The notes: generated from the sequence alone by a model not told the origin. A stretch of 64,000 bases of DNA from Pseudonocardia kunmingensis (GCF_006716445.1 NZ_VFPA01000001.1:2108001-2172000), one strand, 5' to 3'; shown: positions 17,684-26,447, numbered from the stretch's first letter. Made by a program: numbers and translations.

Positions 17684-17745
17684 CACACCGACTTCCGTGC
17701 TGCCACACCGACTGCAGTCGGTGTGCGAGCGCAGAAGTCGGTGTG
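17684..17745. repeat. 62-bp palindromic repeat, copy 3
   Basis: Closest to the ideal palindrome: outer arms CACACCGACTTC and GAAGTCGGTGTG pair fully around the CTGCAG centre. It lies 22 bp after the cdd stop. Confidence 0.85.
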
Positions 17746-17766
17746 GGAGCGGCGGCGCCGGTCGGG

Positions 17767-18159
17767 TCAGGCGGGCAGGTCCTCCGGGCCGAAGGCGTCG
17801 GGCAGCACCTCGCGCAGCGGCAGGATGCCGCGGGGGGTGTCGAGCAGGCAGTCGGGGCCGCCGAACTCGTAGAGGACCTGGCGGCAGCGCCCGCAGGGCA
17901 TCAGCAGCTCACCGGTGCCCGAGCGGCAGGCCACGGCCGCGAACCGGCCGCCGCCGGTGAGGCGCAGCTGCCCGGCCATCGTGCACTCCGCGCACAACCC
18001 GAGGCCGTAGGAGGCGTTCTCGACGTTGCACCCGGTGACGACGCGGCCGTCGTCGCACACGGCCGCTGCCCCCACCTGCAGCCGCGAGTACGGGGCGTAG
18101 GCCGATGCGGCGGCCGCGACGGCGGCGTCGCGCAGGGCCGGCCAGTCGAGGTCAGTCAC
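17767..18159 (-). CDS. cdd: Cytidine deaminase
   Basis: A 130-residue tetrameric-type cytidine deaminase that hydrolyses cytidine and deoxycytidine to uridine and deoxyuridine. Substrate loop GCNVENASYGLGLCAEC holds the first zinc Cys and catalytic Glu, and PCGRCRQ holds the other two Cys ligands. The C-terminal DAFGPEDL is the usual end. I prefer the GTG at 18159, with GGAGG about 7 nt upstream; a GTG at 18165 is also in frame. The start overlaps the 3' end of the permease gene, so it is translated with the nucleoside transporter. Confidence 0.93.
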   Translation of the reverse strand: MTDLDWPALRDAAVAAAASAYAPYSRLQVGAAAVCDDGRVVTGCNVENASYGLGLCAECTMAGQLRLTGGGRFAAVACRSGTGELLMPCGRCRQVLYEFGGPDCLLDTPRGILPLREVLPDAFGPEDLPA

Positions 18160-19414
18160 CCTCACCCCTCCGGTACTCCATGCCGAGGGCGGCGGGTGGC
18201 CGCAGCCGTTGCGAGGCCACCGCGAGCACGAGCAGCGTGACCAGCTGCGGCGCGTACGAGGCGAACTCGCGCGGCACCTCGGGGATCACCATGTACACGA
18301 CGTAGACGGCGGCGCCCGCGGCGAGCGCGATCACCGCAGAGCGCCAGTGGCGGCGCACCGCCCAGAACACCGCGACGACGACGGCGAGGATCGTGAGGGA
18401 GTAGAGCAGCGCGTGCACGGCCTCCCCACCGGCGCGCAGCTGCACACCGTCGACGTAGCCGAACAGGGCCGAGCCGGCCAGCAGCCCGCCGGGCCGCCAG
18501 TTGCCGAAGATCATCGCCGCCAGGCCGATGTAGCCGCGCCCGCCGGTCTGGCCCTCGAGGTAGCCGAGCTGGCCCGGGTTGAGGGTGAGCGCGGCGCCGC
18601 CGAGCCCGGCGAGGGCGCCCGAGATGATCACCGCGAGGTACTTGTAGGTGAAGACCTGCACGCCCAGGGACTCGGCCGCCACCGGGTTCTCCCCGCAGGA
18701 GCGCAGCCGCAGCCCGAACCGCGAGCGCCACAGCACCAGGTAGCTGACCGGTACGAGCAGGAACCCGAGCACCACCAGCGGGTTGAGGCCGGTGACCACT
18801 CCGCCGAGCAGCCCGGCCGCGTCGGACAGCAGCACGCGCTGCTGGTCCTCCAGGGACGCGAGCCAGCCGGCCAGTGGCTCGATCGAGAACTCCTCGAAGC
18901 CCTCGATGCGCGGCGACTGCCGCGGGTTCTGCGACAGCGGCAGGAAGATCAGCGTGGACAGGTACTGCGTGACGCCCATGCCGAGCAGCGTGATCGCGAC
19001 GCCGGAGACGATGTGGTTGACGCCGAACGTCACCGTGGCGACCGCGTGCAGCACGCCGCCGAGCGCCCCGAACACCAGCCCACCGAGGACGGCCGCCCAC
19101 GGCCCGCCGTAGAAGCCGGCCCAGGCCGCCCCCCACGTGCCGAGGATCATCATGCCCTCGAGGCCGATGTTGATGATGCCCGAGCGCTCGGCCCAGAGCC
19201 CGCCGAGCGCCGCGAAGAGGATGGGCAGCAGCAGCCGCACCGCGGCCTGGGTGGTGCCGCTGGAGGTGAGCTGGGTCTGCCCGGTCAGCGTGGTGGTGAT
19301 CGCCAGGATCCCGACGCCGATCGCGACGACGAGCGCGGCGCGCGCCCAGCCGGGCATCCGTCGACGGCTGCCGGCCTCCGGCGCGGAGACCGGTGCGGAT
19401 CCGAGGGCGGTCAT
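18152..19414 (-). CDS. Nucleoside ABC transporter permease, second subunit
   Basis: A 420-residue membrane protein of the branched-chain/sugar permease superfamily (BPD_transp_2). A basic N-terminus leads into about ten helices; the conserved stretch ERSGIINIGLEGMMILGTW marks the nucleoside/simple-sugar subgroup, and AALGGLWAERS precedes it. The cytoplasmic coupling segment around LRSCGENPVAAESLGVQVF contacts the ATPase. Together with the next permease, the ATPase and the BMP lipoprotein it forms an importer for nucleosides. The start overlaps the stop of the other permease gene by 4 bp. Confidence 0.9.
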   Translation of the reverse strand: MTALGSAPVSAPEAGSRRRMPGWARAALVVAIGVGILAITTTLTGQTQLTSSGTTQAAVRLLLPILFAALGGLWAERSGIINIGLEGMMILGTWGAAWAGFYGGPWAAVLGGLVFGALGGVLHAVATVTFGVNHIVSGVAITLLGMGVTQYLSTLIFLPLSQNPRQSPRIEGFEEFSIEPLAGWLASLEDQQRVLLSDAAGLLGGVVTGLNPLVVLGFLLVPVSYLVLWRSRFGLRLRSCGENPVAAESLGVQVFTYKYLAVIISGALAGLGGAALTLNPGQLGYLEGQTGGRGYIGLAAMIFGNWRPGGLLAGSALFGYVDGVQLRAGGEAVHALLYSLTILAVVVAVFWAVRRHWRSAVIALAAGAAVYVVYMVIPEVPREFASYAPQLVTLLVLAVASQRLRPPAALGMEYRRGEGD

Positions 19415-20499
19415 GACGACACCTCCGCCGGTGCGGCCGGTGTCGCCCGCAGCTGCGCGGCCACCCGCCGCTGCTCGGCGGCGAGCTCGTAGCGGCGCAC
19501 GATCTCGTAGGCGATGATCACGGACAGCACCACCGACCCCTGCATGATCAGCACGATCTCGCGCGGGACCCCGACGTTGTCCAGGGCCAGCGCGGACTTG
19601 TCCAGGAACGCCCAGAGCAGCGCCCCGAGGGCGATGCCGACGGGGTGGTTGCGCCCGAGAAGGGCCACCGCGATGCCGGTGAAGCCGTAGCCCTGGGGCG
19701 AGGTGAGCGTGTAGGCGAAGTCGCGGCCGAGCAGCTCGGGCAGCCCGACCAACCCGGCCATCGCCCCGGAGAGCAGCAGCGCGACGAGGACCATCCGGCG
19801 CGCGTCCACCCCGCCCGCGGACGCCGCGGTGGGCGACTCGCCGGACGCCTTCAGCTCGAAGCCGAACCGGGTGCGGTTGAGCATGAACCCGTACGCGAGC
19901 CCGAGCGCGGCCGCGACGAACACCATCCCGAAGATCGTCCCGGCGTCGCCGAAGGAGATGCCCGGGACGTGCCCGCTGGGCGGGATCGGCGTGGTGGAGA
20001 TGTTGTTGCCCTGCAGGACGCCGAACGCGTCGGTGCTGATCAAGTAGGCGATCAGCCCGCCCGCGACGGCGTTCAGCATGATCGTCGAGATGACCTCGCT
20101 GACGCCGCGGTAGGCCCGCAGCAGCGCGGGGACGGCGGCCCAGAGCGCTCCGACCAGCGCCGCGGTCACGATGATGACGAGTACGTGCACGACCGGCGGG
20201 AGCACGAGCGCGCCGCCCACGATCGCGGCCACGCAGGCCGCCACGCGGAACTGACCCTCCACACCGATGTTGAACAGCTTCATCTGGAACCCGATGGCCA
20301 CCGCGAGGCCCGCGATGTAGTAGATCGCCGCGCTGTTCACGATGTCGACGGCGGTGGTGCCTGCGCCGACCTGGGTGATCATCACCCGCAGCGCGGTCAC
20401 CGGGGAGTCGCCGCTGATCAGCAGGGCCACCGCGCAGAGCAACGCGGCGAAGACGATCGCCAGTGCGGGCGGCAGCAGGACGGTGCGGACGCGCGTCAC
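19411..20499 (-). CDS. Nucleoside ABC transporter permease, first subunit
   Basis: A 362-residue permease of the same superfamily. Helices begin at LLPPALAIVFAALLCAVALLI; the conserved box is GFQMKLFNIGVEGQFRVAA, equivalent to the NIGLEG box of its partner, and the ATPase coupling region is FELKASGESPTAASAGGVDA. The GTG start overlaps the ATPase stop by 4 bp and its own stop overlaps the next permease start by 4 bp, a tight translational chain. Role: one half of the membrane channel of the nucleoside importer. Confidence 0.9.
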   Translation of the reverse strand: MTRVRTVLLPPALAIVFAALLCAVALLISGDSPVTALRVMITQVGAGTTAVDIVNSAAIYYIAGLAVAIGFQMKLFNIGVEGQFRVAACVAAIVGGALVLPPVVHVLVIIVTAALVGALWAAVPALLRAYRGVSEVISTIMLNAVAGGLIAYLISTDAFGVLQGNNISTTPIPPSGHVPGISFGDAGTIFGMVFVAAALGLAYGFMLNRTRFGFELKASGESPTAASAGGVDARRMVLVALLLSGAMAGLVGLPELLGRDFAYTLTSPQGYGFTGIAVALLGRNHPVGIALGALLWAFLDKSALALDNVGVPREIVLIMQGSVVLSVIIAYEIVRRYELAAEQRRVAAQLRATPAAPAEVSS

Positions 20500-22049
20500 G
20501 GAGCCTCCTCCACGTCGGCGCCGGTCATCGCGACCCCCAGCTCCTCGGGTGTGACGGTGGCCGGGTCGGCGTCGGCCACGAGCCGCCCGCGCAGCATCAC
20601 CCGGATCGTGTCGGACAGCCCGATCAGCTCGTCCAGGTCGGCGCTGACGAGCAGCACCGCGAGGCCACGGGCGCGGGCGCGGCGGAGCTCGTCCCAGATG
20701 CCGGCCTGCGCGCCCACGTCGACACCCCGCGTGGGGTGTGCGGCGATGAGCAGCACCGGGTCGTCGGAGAGCTCCCGCCCGACCACCAGCTTCTGCTGGT
20801 TGCCGCCCGACAGCGCGGCCGCGGGCACCTCGACGCCGGGGGTCCGCACGTCGAAGTCGCGCACGATGCGCTCGGTGTCGCGGCGCGCCGCCCCGCGGTC
20901 GAGCAGGCCGAGCGGGCCGCCGGTGGCGATCGGCTTGCGGCTCTGGTGGCCGAGGATGCGGTTGGCCCACAACGGCTGGGTGCCGAGCAGACCGTGGCGC
21001 GTGCGGTCCTCCGGCACGTAGCCGATGCCCGCCTCCCGGCGCTGCAGCGTGTGGGCGCGGGTGACGTCCGTGCCGCCCACCACGATGGTGCCGCCGCTCG
21101 CCCGGCGCATCCCCATGATCGTCTCGACGAGCTCGGTCTGCCCGTTGCCCTCGACCCCTGCGATGCCGAGCACCTCGCCGGCGCGGACGACGAGGTCCAC
21201 GCCGTCGAGCACCGGGCGCCCGCCGCCCTCGGCCTCCAGCGTCAGCTCGGTGACGCGCAGGACCTCGCGGTCGGTGACGGTGGACTCGCGGGTCTCGGGG
21301 CTGGGCAGCTCGCTGCCGACCATCATCTCGGCGAGCTGGCGGCTGGTCACCGACCTCGGGTCGGCGCTGCCCACGCTCTCCCCGCGCCGGATCACGGTGA
21401 CGGTGTCGGCGATCGCGCGCACCTCGTCGAGCTTGTGGGAGATGAAGACGAACGTGTAGCCCTCCGCGCGCATGGTGCGCAGCGTGGCGAACAGCTCGTC
21501 CACCTCCTGCGGCACCAGCACGGCGGTCGGCTCGTCGAGGATGACGGTGCGCGCCCCGCGGTAGAGCACCTTGAGGATCTCGACGCGCTGCCGGTCGGCC
21601 ACCCCCAGCCGCTCGACGAGCACGTCGGGCGGGGCCTGCAGCCCGACCGTGGCCGCCAGCTCGGCGATGCGGTCCCGGGCCGCGGCACCCATGCCGTGCA
21701 GCGCCTCCGCGCCGAGCAGGATGTTCTCGGCCACGGTGAAGTTGTCGGCCAGCATGAAGTGCTGGTGCACCATGCCGATGCCGGCGCGGATCGCGTCGGC
21801 GGGCGAGCGGAAGCGCACCACCTCGCCGCCCACCGAGATCGTGCCCTCGTCCGGCTGCTGCATCCCGTAGAGGATCTTCATCAGGGTCGACTTGCCGGCC
21901 CCGTTCTCCCCGCACAGCGCGTGCACCTCGCCGCGGCGCACCTGCAGGGAGATGTCGCGGTTGGCGACCACGCCGGGGAAGCGCTTCGTGATCCCGGCCA
22001 GCGCGACGGCGTACGCACCGTCCGGGGGCCCGTTCTCGGCTACGGCCAT
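20496..22049 (-). CDS. Nucleoside ABC transporter ATP-binding protein
   Basis: A 517-residue double ABC protein of the sugar/nucleoside class. The first domain has Walker A GENGAGKSTLMKIL, a Q-loop MVHQHFMLADNFTVAENILL and Walker B TVILDEPTAVLVPQE. The second domain has the weaker first motif GVEGNGQTELVE, a signature LSGGNQQKLVVGREL and VLLIAAHPTRGVD in place of a normal Walker B, as is usual in this class where one site is degenerate. It powers the importer formed with the two permeases. A GGAGGA sequence lies unusually close (about 1 nt) to the ATG. An 85-bp gap with a hairpin separates it from the BMP gene. Confidence 0.92.
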   Translation of the reverse strand: MAVAENGPPDGAYAVALAGITKRFPGVVANRDISLQVRRGEVHALCGENGAGKSTLMKILYGMQQPDEGTISVGGEVVRFRSPADAIRAGIGMVHQHFMLADNFTVAENILLGAEALHGMGAAARDRIAELAATVGLQAPPDVLVERLGVADRQRVEILKVLYRGARTVILDEPTAVLVPQEVDELFATLRTMRAEGYTFVFISHKLDEVRAIADTVTVIRRGESVGSADPRSVTSRQLAEMMVGSELPSPETRESTVTDREVLRVTELTLEAEGGGRPVLDGVDLVVRAGEVLGIAGVEGNGQTELVETIMGMRRASGGTIVVGGTDVTRAHTLQRREAGIGYVPEDRTRHGLLGTQPLWANRILGHQSRKPIATGGPLGLLDRGAARRDTERIVRDFDVRTPGVEVPAAALSGGNQQKLVVGRELSDDPVLLIAAHPTRGVDVGAQAGIWDELRRARARGLAVLLVSADLDELIGLSDTIRVMLRGRLVADADPATVTPEELGVAMTGADVEEAP

Positions 22050-22076
22050 TCCTCCAGCCCTTCTGGGGCGTACGGG

Positions 22077-22108
22077 TCGGGGGCCGGGATGGTGGTCCCG
22101 GCCCCCGA
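22077..22108 (-). terminator. Hairpin within the transporter operon
   Basis: Perfect 13-bp stem (22077-22089 with 22096-22108, TCGGGGGCCGGGA) and loop TGGTGG, 27 nt after the BMP stop and before the ATPase gene. It probably stops or shields part of the transcripts so that the binding protein is made in excess over the membrane subunits. Confidence 0.7.
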
Positions 22109-22134
22109 TGGTGCCCGATGCGTGATCGCGCCCG

Positions 22135-23286
22135 TTACGGCGTGCTCGGCACCTGGATCTCGCCGCTGATGATCGCGGCCTTGTAGGCGTCCAGGTCGCC
22201 GGTGATGTCGTCGATCATGCCGCCGGACGTCGAGTAGCCCACGCCGTCGACGGAGAGGTCGAACGCCTCGGGCAGCACGCTGGTGTCGCCCGCGGCCACC
22301 GCGTTGATGTAGTTGAACACCGCGACGTCGACCGACTTGATCATGGAGGTCATGATCACCTGGTTGACCGGCGGCTCGACGGTGTTGTACTGGTCGGAGT
22401 CCACGCCGATCGCGAACTTCGGGGCCTCCGGGCTGTTCGCCGCGTTGACGGCCTCGAACACGCCCTGCCCCGACGCACCGGCCGCGTGGTAGACGATGTC
22501 CGCGCCGGAGTCGAGCTGGCCGCGGGCCACCTCGGTGCCGCGCGCGGCGTCGTTGAAGCCGGTGAAGTCGCCCGCCGGGCTGATGTAGTCGACGTCGACC
22601 TGGATGTCCGGCGCGACGGCGCGGGCGCCGGCGACGTAGCCCGCCTCGAACTTCTGGATCAGCGGCGTCTCGACACCCCCGACGAAGCCGATGTGGCAGG
22701 CCTGCGTCTTCATCGCGGCGGCGGCACCGACGAGGAACGATCCCTGCTCCTCGGCGAACACCAGCGGCGTGACGTTCGGGAGCTCGACCGTGGCGTCGTC
22801 GACGATCGCGAACTGCACGTTCGGGTTCTCGGTGGCGACGGTCTGCGTCGCGGTCGCGTACTTGAAGCCGACCGCGATGATCGGGTTGAAGCCGTCGGCG
22901 ACGAGCTGGCGCAGGCGGGTGGCCGCCGCGTCCTCGCTCTCGTTCTCCGCGGCGGCGAGCTCGCGCGTGTTGGCCTGCTGCAGGCCGAGGTCGCTGATCG
23001 CCTGCTCGAGCCCGGCGGCGGCCGAGTCGTTGAACGACAGGTCACCGCGGCCGCCGATGTCGTAGGCGAGGCCCACCTTCAGCGCGCTGGCGTCGGAGTT
23101 CGGCGCGACCGGGGCCGGTGTGGCAGCGGCACCACCCGCCGCGGCGGGAGCGGCGTTGCGCGTGCACTCGGCTCCTGCGGCGTCCCCGCCCTGCTGGGGG
23201 GACCCGGTGTCACGGGCGCAGCCCGCCACCACCAACGCGCTGGTCAGCACGGCCGCTGCCAGCACGAATCCTCGTCTGATCCGCAC
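22135..23286 (-). CDS. BMP-family nucleoside-binding lipoprotein
   Basis: A 383-residue exported lipoprotein. The signal peptide has basic RIRRGF, a hydrophobic core and the lipobox VVAGC (Cys at about residue 22), then a low-complexity Gly/Ala/Pro linker. The BMP (PnrA-like) domain starts with LKVGLAYDIGGRGDLSFND, the strand that contacts the purine nucleoside, and contains NPIIAVGFKYATATQ and GFVGGVETPLIQKFEAGY, typical of this fold. It captures nucleosides outside the membrane for the downstream importer. I choose GTG 23286, preceded by AGGAGAGG; the longer frame adds a charged, non-signal stretch. Confidence 0.92.
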   Translation of the reverse strand: MRIRRGFVLAAAVLTSALVVAGCARDTGSPQQGGDAAGAECTRNAAPAAAGGAAATPAPVAPNSDASALKVGLAYDIGGRGDLSFNDSAAAGLEQAISDLGLQQANTRELAAAENESEDAAATRLRQLVADGFNPIIAVGFKYATATQTVATENPNVQFAIVDDATVELPNVTPLVFAEEQGSFLVGAAAAMKTQACHIGFVGGVETPLIQKFEAGYVAGARAVAPDIQVDVDYISPAGDFTGFNDAARGTEVARGQLDSGADIVYHAAGASGQGVFEAVNAANSPEAPKFAIGVDSDQYNTVEPPVNQVIMTSMIKSVDVAVFNYINAVAAGDTSVLPEAFDLSVDGVGYSTSGGMIDDITGDLDAYKAAIISGEIQVPSTP

Positions 23287-23512
23287 TGAAGACCTCTCCT
23301 GTTCCGGCCGGGCCGATCTCGCCCCGCCACGCCGGAGGGACCGTAGTCCAGGGAGGCTGCGGTTCACACGCCGGACGCCGGGGCGTGACCGAATCGTCGA
23401 CTCCAGAGCGTGACCACGCCGGCGGCGGTGGTGAGTGCCGGCGCACCGCCGGGCGTCCCCCGATCACGTGATCATCGCGACCTGGGAGGGGCACGGAGGC
23501 ACACCGGAGACC

Positions 23513-23527
23513 TACAGTCGAGGTGTG
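23513..23527 (+). promoter_or_regulatory. Leaderless-type -10, carboxypeptidase gene
   Basis: TACAGT (23513-23518), 6 nt, then the GTG at 23525. Confidence 0.6.
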
Positions 23528-24679
23528 CGGTGGGCCGCGGCGTTGACGCTGGTACTCGCGCTGGCGTGCCCGGCCACCACGGCTCCGGTCCCGGCGGCGG
23601 ACGTCACCGTGGGCTGCCGCGGGCAGCAGGTTCCACCGCCGCCCGCGGCCGAGGAGGAGCTGGTGGACCCCGCGCCGGGCCCGCTCCCCTGGCCCGACGA
23701 GCCGGTGGGCGGACCGGGTATGGGCACCTGCGAGGAGATCGGCCCCGAGGGAGCTCCCGAGCTGACCGCCGAGTCCTGGGTCCTCGCCGACCTCGACACC
23801 GGCGCCGTGCTCGCGGCGAAGGCCCCGCACGCCCGGCACCGGCCGGCGTCCACGCTCAAGGTGCTCACCGCGCTCGCCGCGATCCGCACGCTGGACCCGA
23901 ACACCGTCGTCGCCGGCACTGCCGCGGACCAGGCCATCGACGGCAGCAAGGCGGGCATCGGCGCGGGCGGGCAGTACACGGTGCGCCAGCTGCTCGCGGG
24001 GCTGCTGCTCAACTCGGGCAACGACACCGCCCAGGCCCTCGCCCGTGAGATGGGCGGGGACGCGGCCGCGCTCGCCGTCATGACGGACATCGCCCGGGAG
24101 CTCGGCGCCCTCGACACGCGACCGGCCACCCCGTCCGGTCTCGACGGGCCCGGCATGGCCTCCTCGGCCTACGACCTCGCGCTGCTGTTCCGGGCCGCGA
24201 TGCGCGAACCGCTGTTCGCGCAGACGACCAGCCTGGACTCGATCCCCTTCCCCGGCTACGGCGAGCACCCCGGCTTCGAGCTCTACAACAGCAGCAAGCT
24301 GCTCGCCCGGTACGAGGGGACGATCGGCGGCAAGACCGGCTACACCGAGGCCGCCCGGCACACGCTCGTCGCCGCCGCGGAGCGGGACGGCAGGCGGCTC
24401 GTCGTCGCGCTGATGCGCGGCGAGCAGAAGCCCGAACCGATGTGGGAGCAGGGTGCCGACCTGCTCGACTGGGGCTTCGACCTCCCGGCGACCACCCCGG
24501 CCGTCGGCACGCTGGTCGAGGCCGCGCCCGCGCCGCCCGCCCCCGACACGACGACCCTCGCCGCCGGCAGCACGCTCACCGCCGGTCCGGACGCGTCGCT
24601 GGTCCTCCCGATCGGGCTGGGCGCCGTCGGGATCGCCGGGCTGGTGATCGGCGGCCTCGCCCTGCGCCGCGGCCGCTGA
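23525..24679 (+). CDS. D-alanyl-D-alanine carboxypeptidase (PBP5/S11 type)
   Basis: A 384-residue exported serine peptidase that trims the terminal D-Ala of peptidoglycan stem peptides. Signal peptide at 1-25, then a Pro-rich linker. The active-site motifs are in order: SxxK as ASTLK, SxN as NSGNDTAQAL and KTG as GGKTGYTEAA. After the catalytic domain an Ala/Pro/Thr-rich linker leads to a C-terminal membrane anchor (SLVLPIGLGAVGIAGLVIGG) and RRGR. This layout matches mycobacterial DacB1. Start chosen from the TACAGT hexamer; the longer frame has no signal peptide at its N-terminus. It converges with the C45 gene, leaving 22 bp. Confidence 0.92.
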   Translation: MRWAAALTLVLALACPATTAPVPAADVTVGCRGQQVPPPPAAEEELVDPAPGPLPWPDEPVGGPGMGTCEEIGPEGAPELTAESWVLADLDTGAVLAAKAPHARHRPASTLKVLTALAAIRTLDPNTVVAGTAADQAIDGSKAGIGAGGQYTVRQLLAGLLLNSGNDTAQALAREMGGDAAALAVMTDIARELGALDTRPATPSGLDGPGMASSAYDLALLFRAAMREPLFAQTTSLDSIPFPGYGEHPGFELYNSSKLLARYEGTIGGKTGYTEAARHTLVAAAERDGRRLVVALMRGEQKPEPMWEQGADLLDWGFDLPATTPAVGTLVEAAPAPPAPDTTTLAAGSTLTAGPDASLVLPIGLGAVGIAGLVIGGLALRRGR

Positions 24680-24701
24680 CCCCGGCTCGCGTCCGGCGAG
24701 G

Positions 24702-25883
24702 TCAGGTGCGCTGCAGGGCCGGCAGCGCGAACTCGAGCTCCGGGCTGTAGCGCGGCGCTCCGTCCGGGGCGTCGCCCAGGTAGAAGTGCGTCGCCATCGT
24801 GGCGCGTTCCAGGTCGATGACGGTGCGCCAGAGCGTGCGGATCGGGTAGGGGGTGTCGGTGGCGGCGTCGACGCGGGCCGCGTCGAGGGCATCGCGCATC
24901 CGCTCTGCGGACAGGCCGGTGCCGGCCGAGCGCTCGGCGACGGCCCGGTAGCGCTGGTAGGTCAGCATGGTCTCGGTGTTGTCCGCAGGTAGTGCGGCCG
25001 CATCGCGGTGGCGGTGCAGCAGGTGGTTGGTCACGCACAGGGCACCGTCCGGTGCCCGGACGGCGTGCTCGTCGCCGCCCGGACCGCGTTCCCAGACGAA
25101 GGCGTCGCCGGAGCGGTCGCCCACCAGGTAGTGCAGCGGCGTGCCCAGGTCGTACTGCTTGGCCGCGTACAGCGCGTCGAGCGCCTCGGCGGCGCTCGTG
25201 CACGTGTCGAGCAGGAAGCGCGGGAGCTGGGCGCTGGCCAGCCCGACCTGCGGCCCGGCATCGATCGGACCGGTCGTGCGCTCCGCGTCGGCGATCAGCA
25301 GGGTGACCGCGAGGCCGTGCTCGTTGACCCCCTCCATGCAGCTGTCCAGCTCGTTCATGGTGAGCACGGTGGTGGCAGGCCCGTCGTCGGGCACGCTGGT
25401 GAGCACGTGCGGGCGCGACGACATGGGCGCCTCGGTCCCGTCCGGCACCGGCTGCCCGGCCAGCAGGGCGAACAGCTCCGTCGCGCTGGTCGTGAAGAAG
25501 TCGTAGTTGCGGCCGAGGACGGCACGCCCGTCGACGGTGGCCGCGCGCGGGTAGTAGCTCGCCGAGCAGGCCGACCCGTTCGGGACGCCGGTGAGGCCGT
25601 CCAGGTACACCTCGTCGGCCTCGAGGTCGACGCCGAGCGCCTGCGCGGCGCCCTGCATCCGGGCCAGGTGCTGCGGCCAGTGCCGGGCGAACCAGGCACG
25701 GCGGGCGCGGGCCTTCACCGGGTCGGCGCGCGCGGGCGTCCAACCGAAGACGCGGCGGGCCTGCTCGGCGTACGCGCGGCCGATCTCGACCTGGCTCCCG
25801 GACGCGGTGAGGTGCGCGACGGACATGAAGTCGGTGTCGCCGCCTGCGACGACCTGGCTGGTGACGGGCATGAGCTGCTCCAT
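24702..25883 (-). CDS. C45-family acyltransferase/peptidase-like protein
   Basis: A 393-residue protein of the Ntn-hydrolase class related to isopenicillin N acyltransferase (peptidase C45) and linear-amide hydrolases. The probable catalytic Cys is in VPNGSACSASYYPRA, followed by GRAVLGRNYDFF, where the RNxD motif is typical. Further support is NEHGLAVTLLIAD. In this family the N-terminal part can be cleaved to expose the Cys, or the Cys acts within a larger chain. The substrate is probably an acylated amino compound. The GNAT gene starts upstream on the same strand and ends 15 bp before it, so the two form an operon. Confidence 0.8.
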   Translation of the reverse strand: MEQLMPVTSQVVAGGDTDFMSVAHLTASGSQVEIGRAYAEQARRVFGWTPARADPVKARARRAWFARHWPQHLARMQGAAQALGVDLEADEVYLDGLTGVPNGSACSASYYPRAATVDGRAVLGRNYDFFTTSATELFALLAGQPVPDGTEAPMSSRPHVLTSVPDDGPATTVLTMNELDSCMEGVNEHGLAVTLLIADAERTTGPIDAGPQVGLASAQLPRFLLDTCTSAAEALDALYAAKQYDLGTPLHYLVGDRSGDAFVWERGPGGDEHAVRAPDGALCVTNHLLHRHRDAAALPADNTETMLTYQRYRAVAERSAGTGLSAERMRDALDAARVDAATDTPYPIRTLWRTVIDLERATMATHFYLGDAPDGAPRYSPELEFALPALQRT

Positions 25884-25898
25884 TCGTTCGTGGTGCGT

Positions 25899-26447
25899 TC
25901 AGGGACGGGGTTCGCGCCACATCGGCCACAACCGCGGGCCGGCGGGCAGGGTGATCGGGTCGCCCGTGGTGCGGAACCCGTGGCGCTCGTAGAACGCGCG
26001 GCTGCGCGCCGAGCTCGCCTCCAGGTAGGCGGGTAGGCGTTCGACGTCGGCACGGGCGAGCCGGTCCCGCAGCAGCCTCCCGCCGGTGCCGCTGCCCTGC
26101 GCGCCCGGCACGACGCCGAGGAACGCGAGGTAGAGGTGCTCGCGTCCGACCGGGTGCCGCTGCTCGGTGAGGATCATGAAGGCGGTCAGCCGGGCGAGCT
26201 CGTCCGGGAGCGGGGTGCCGTCACCTGCCGGCGCCTCGGCCCCCCGGCGCAGCCAGACCGCGACGGCCGTGCCGTCGGGATCGACCACGAGCTCGCCCTG
26301 CCCGGCGGACTGCTCCACGACGGGCCGGAACACCCGGGCGGCGTCGATCCCGTCGTCGGGCAGGAGCCAGCGGCACACGGGATCGTCGGCGAAGGCTGCG
26401 GTCAGCACGCCGACCGCGACCTCGCACTCGGTGGTAACAGGAACCAT
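25899..26447 (-). CDS. GNAT-family N-acetyltransferase
   Basis: A 182-residue acetyltransferase. The acetyl-CoA binding motif A is LAFLGVVPGAQGSGTGGRLL (Q/R-x-x-G-x-G/A form), and the C-terminal YLEASSARSRAFYERHGFR is motif B. The middle AVWLRRGAEAPAG is typical of the puromycin-acetyltransferase-like subgroup. The acceptor is unknown. TACGGT lies 6 nt before ATG 26447, which sets the start and removes 17 unlikely residues of the longer frame. Acetyltransferase followed by a C45 hydrolase suggests acyl exchange or detoxification of an amine; this is inference. Confidence 0.85.
   Translation of the reverse strand: MVPVTTECEVAVGVLTAAFADDPVCRWLLPDDGIDAARVFRPVVEQSAGQGELVVDPDGTAVAVWLRRGAEAPAGDGTPLPDELARLTAFMILTEQRHPVGREHLYLAFLGVVPGAQGSGTGGRLLRDRLARADVERLPAYLEASSARSRAFYERHGFRTTGDPITLPAGPRLWPMWREPRP

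Noticed and set aside
17461..17745. CRISPR array
   Set aside because: Only three units of unequal spacing (119 and 104 bp), each fully palindromic, no cas genes; a palindromic repeat family fits better.
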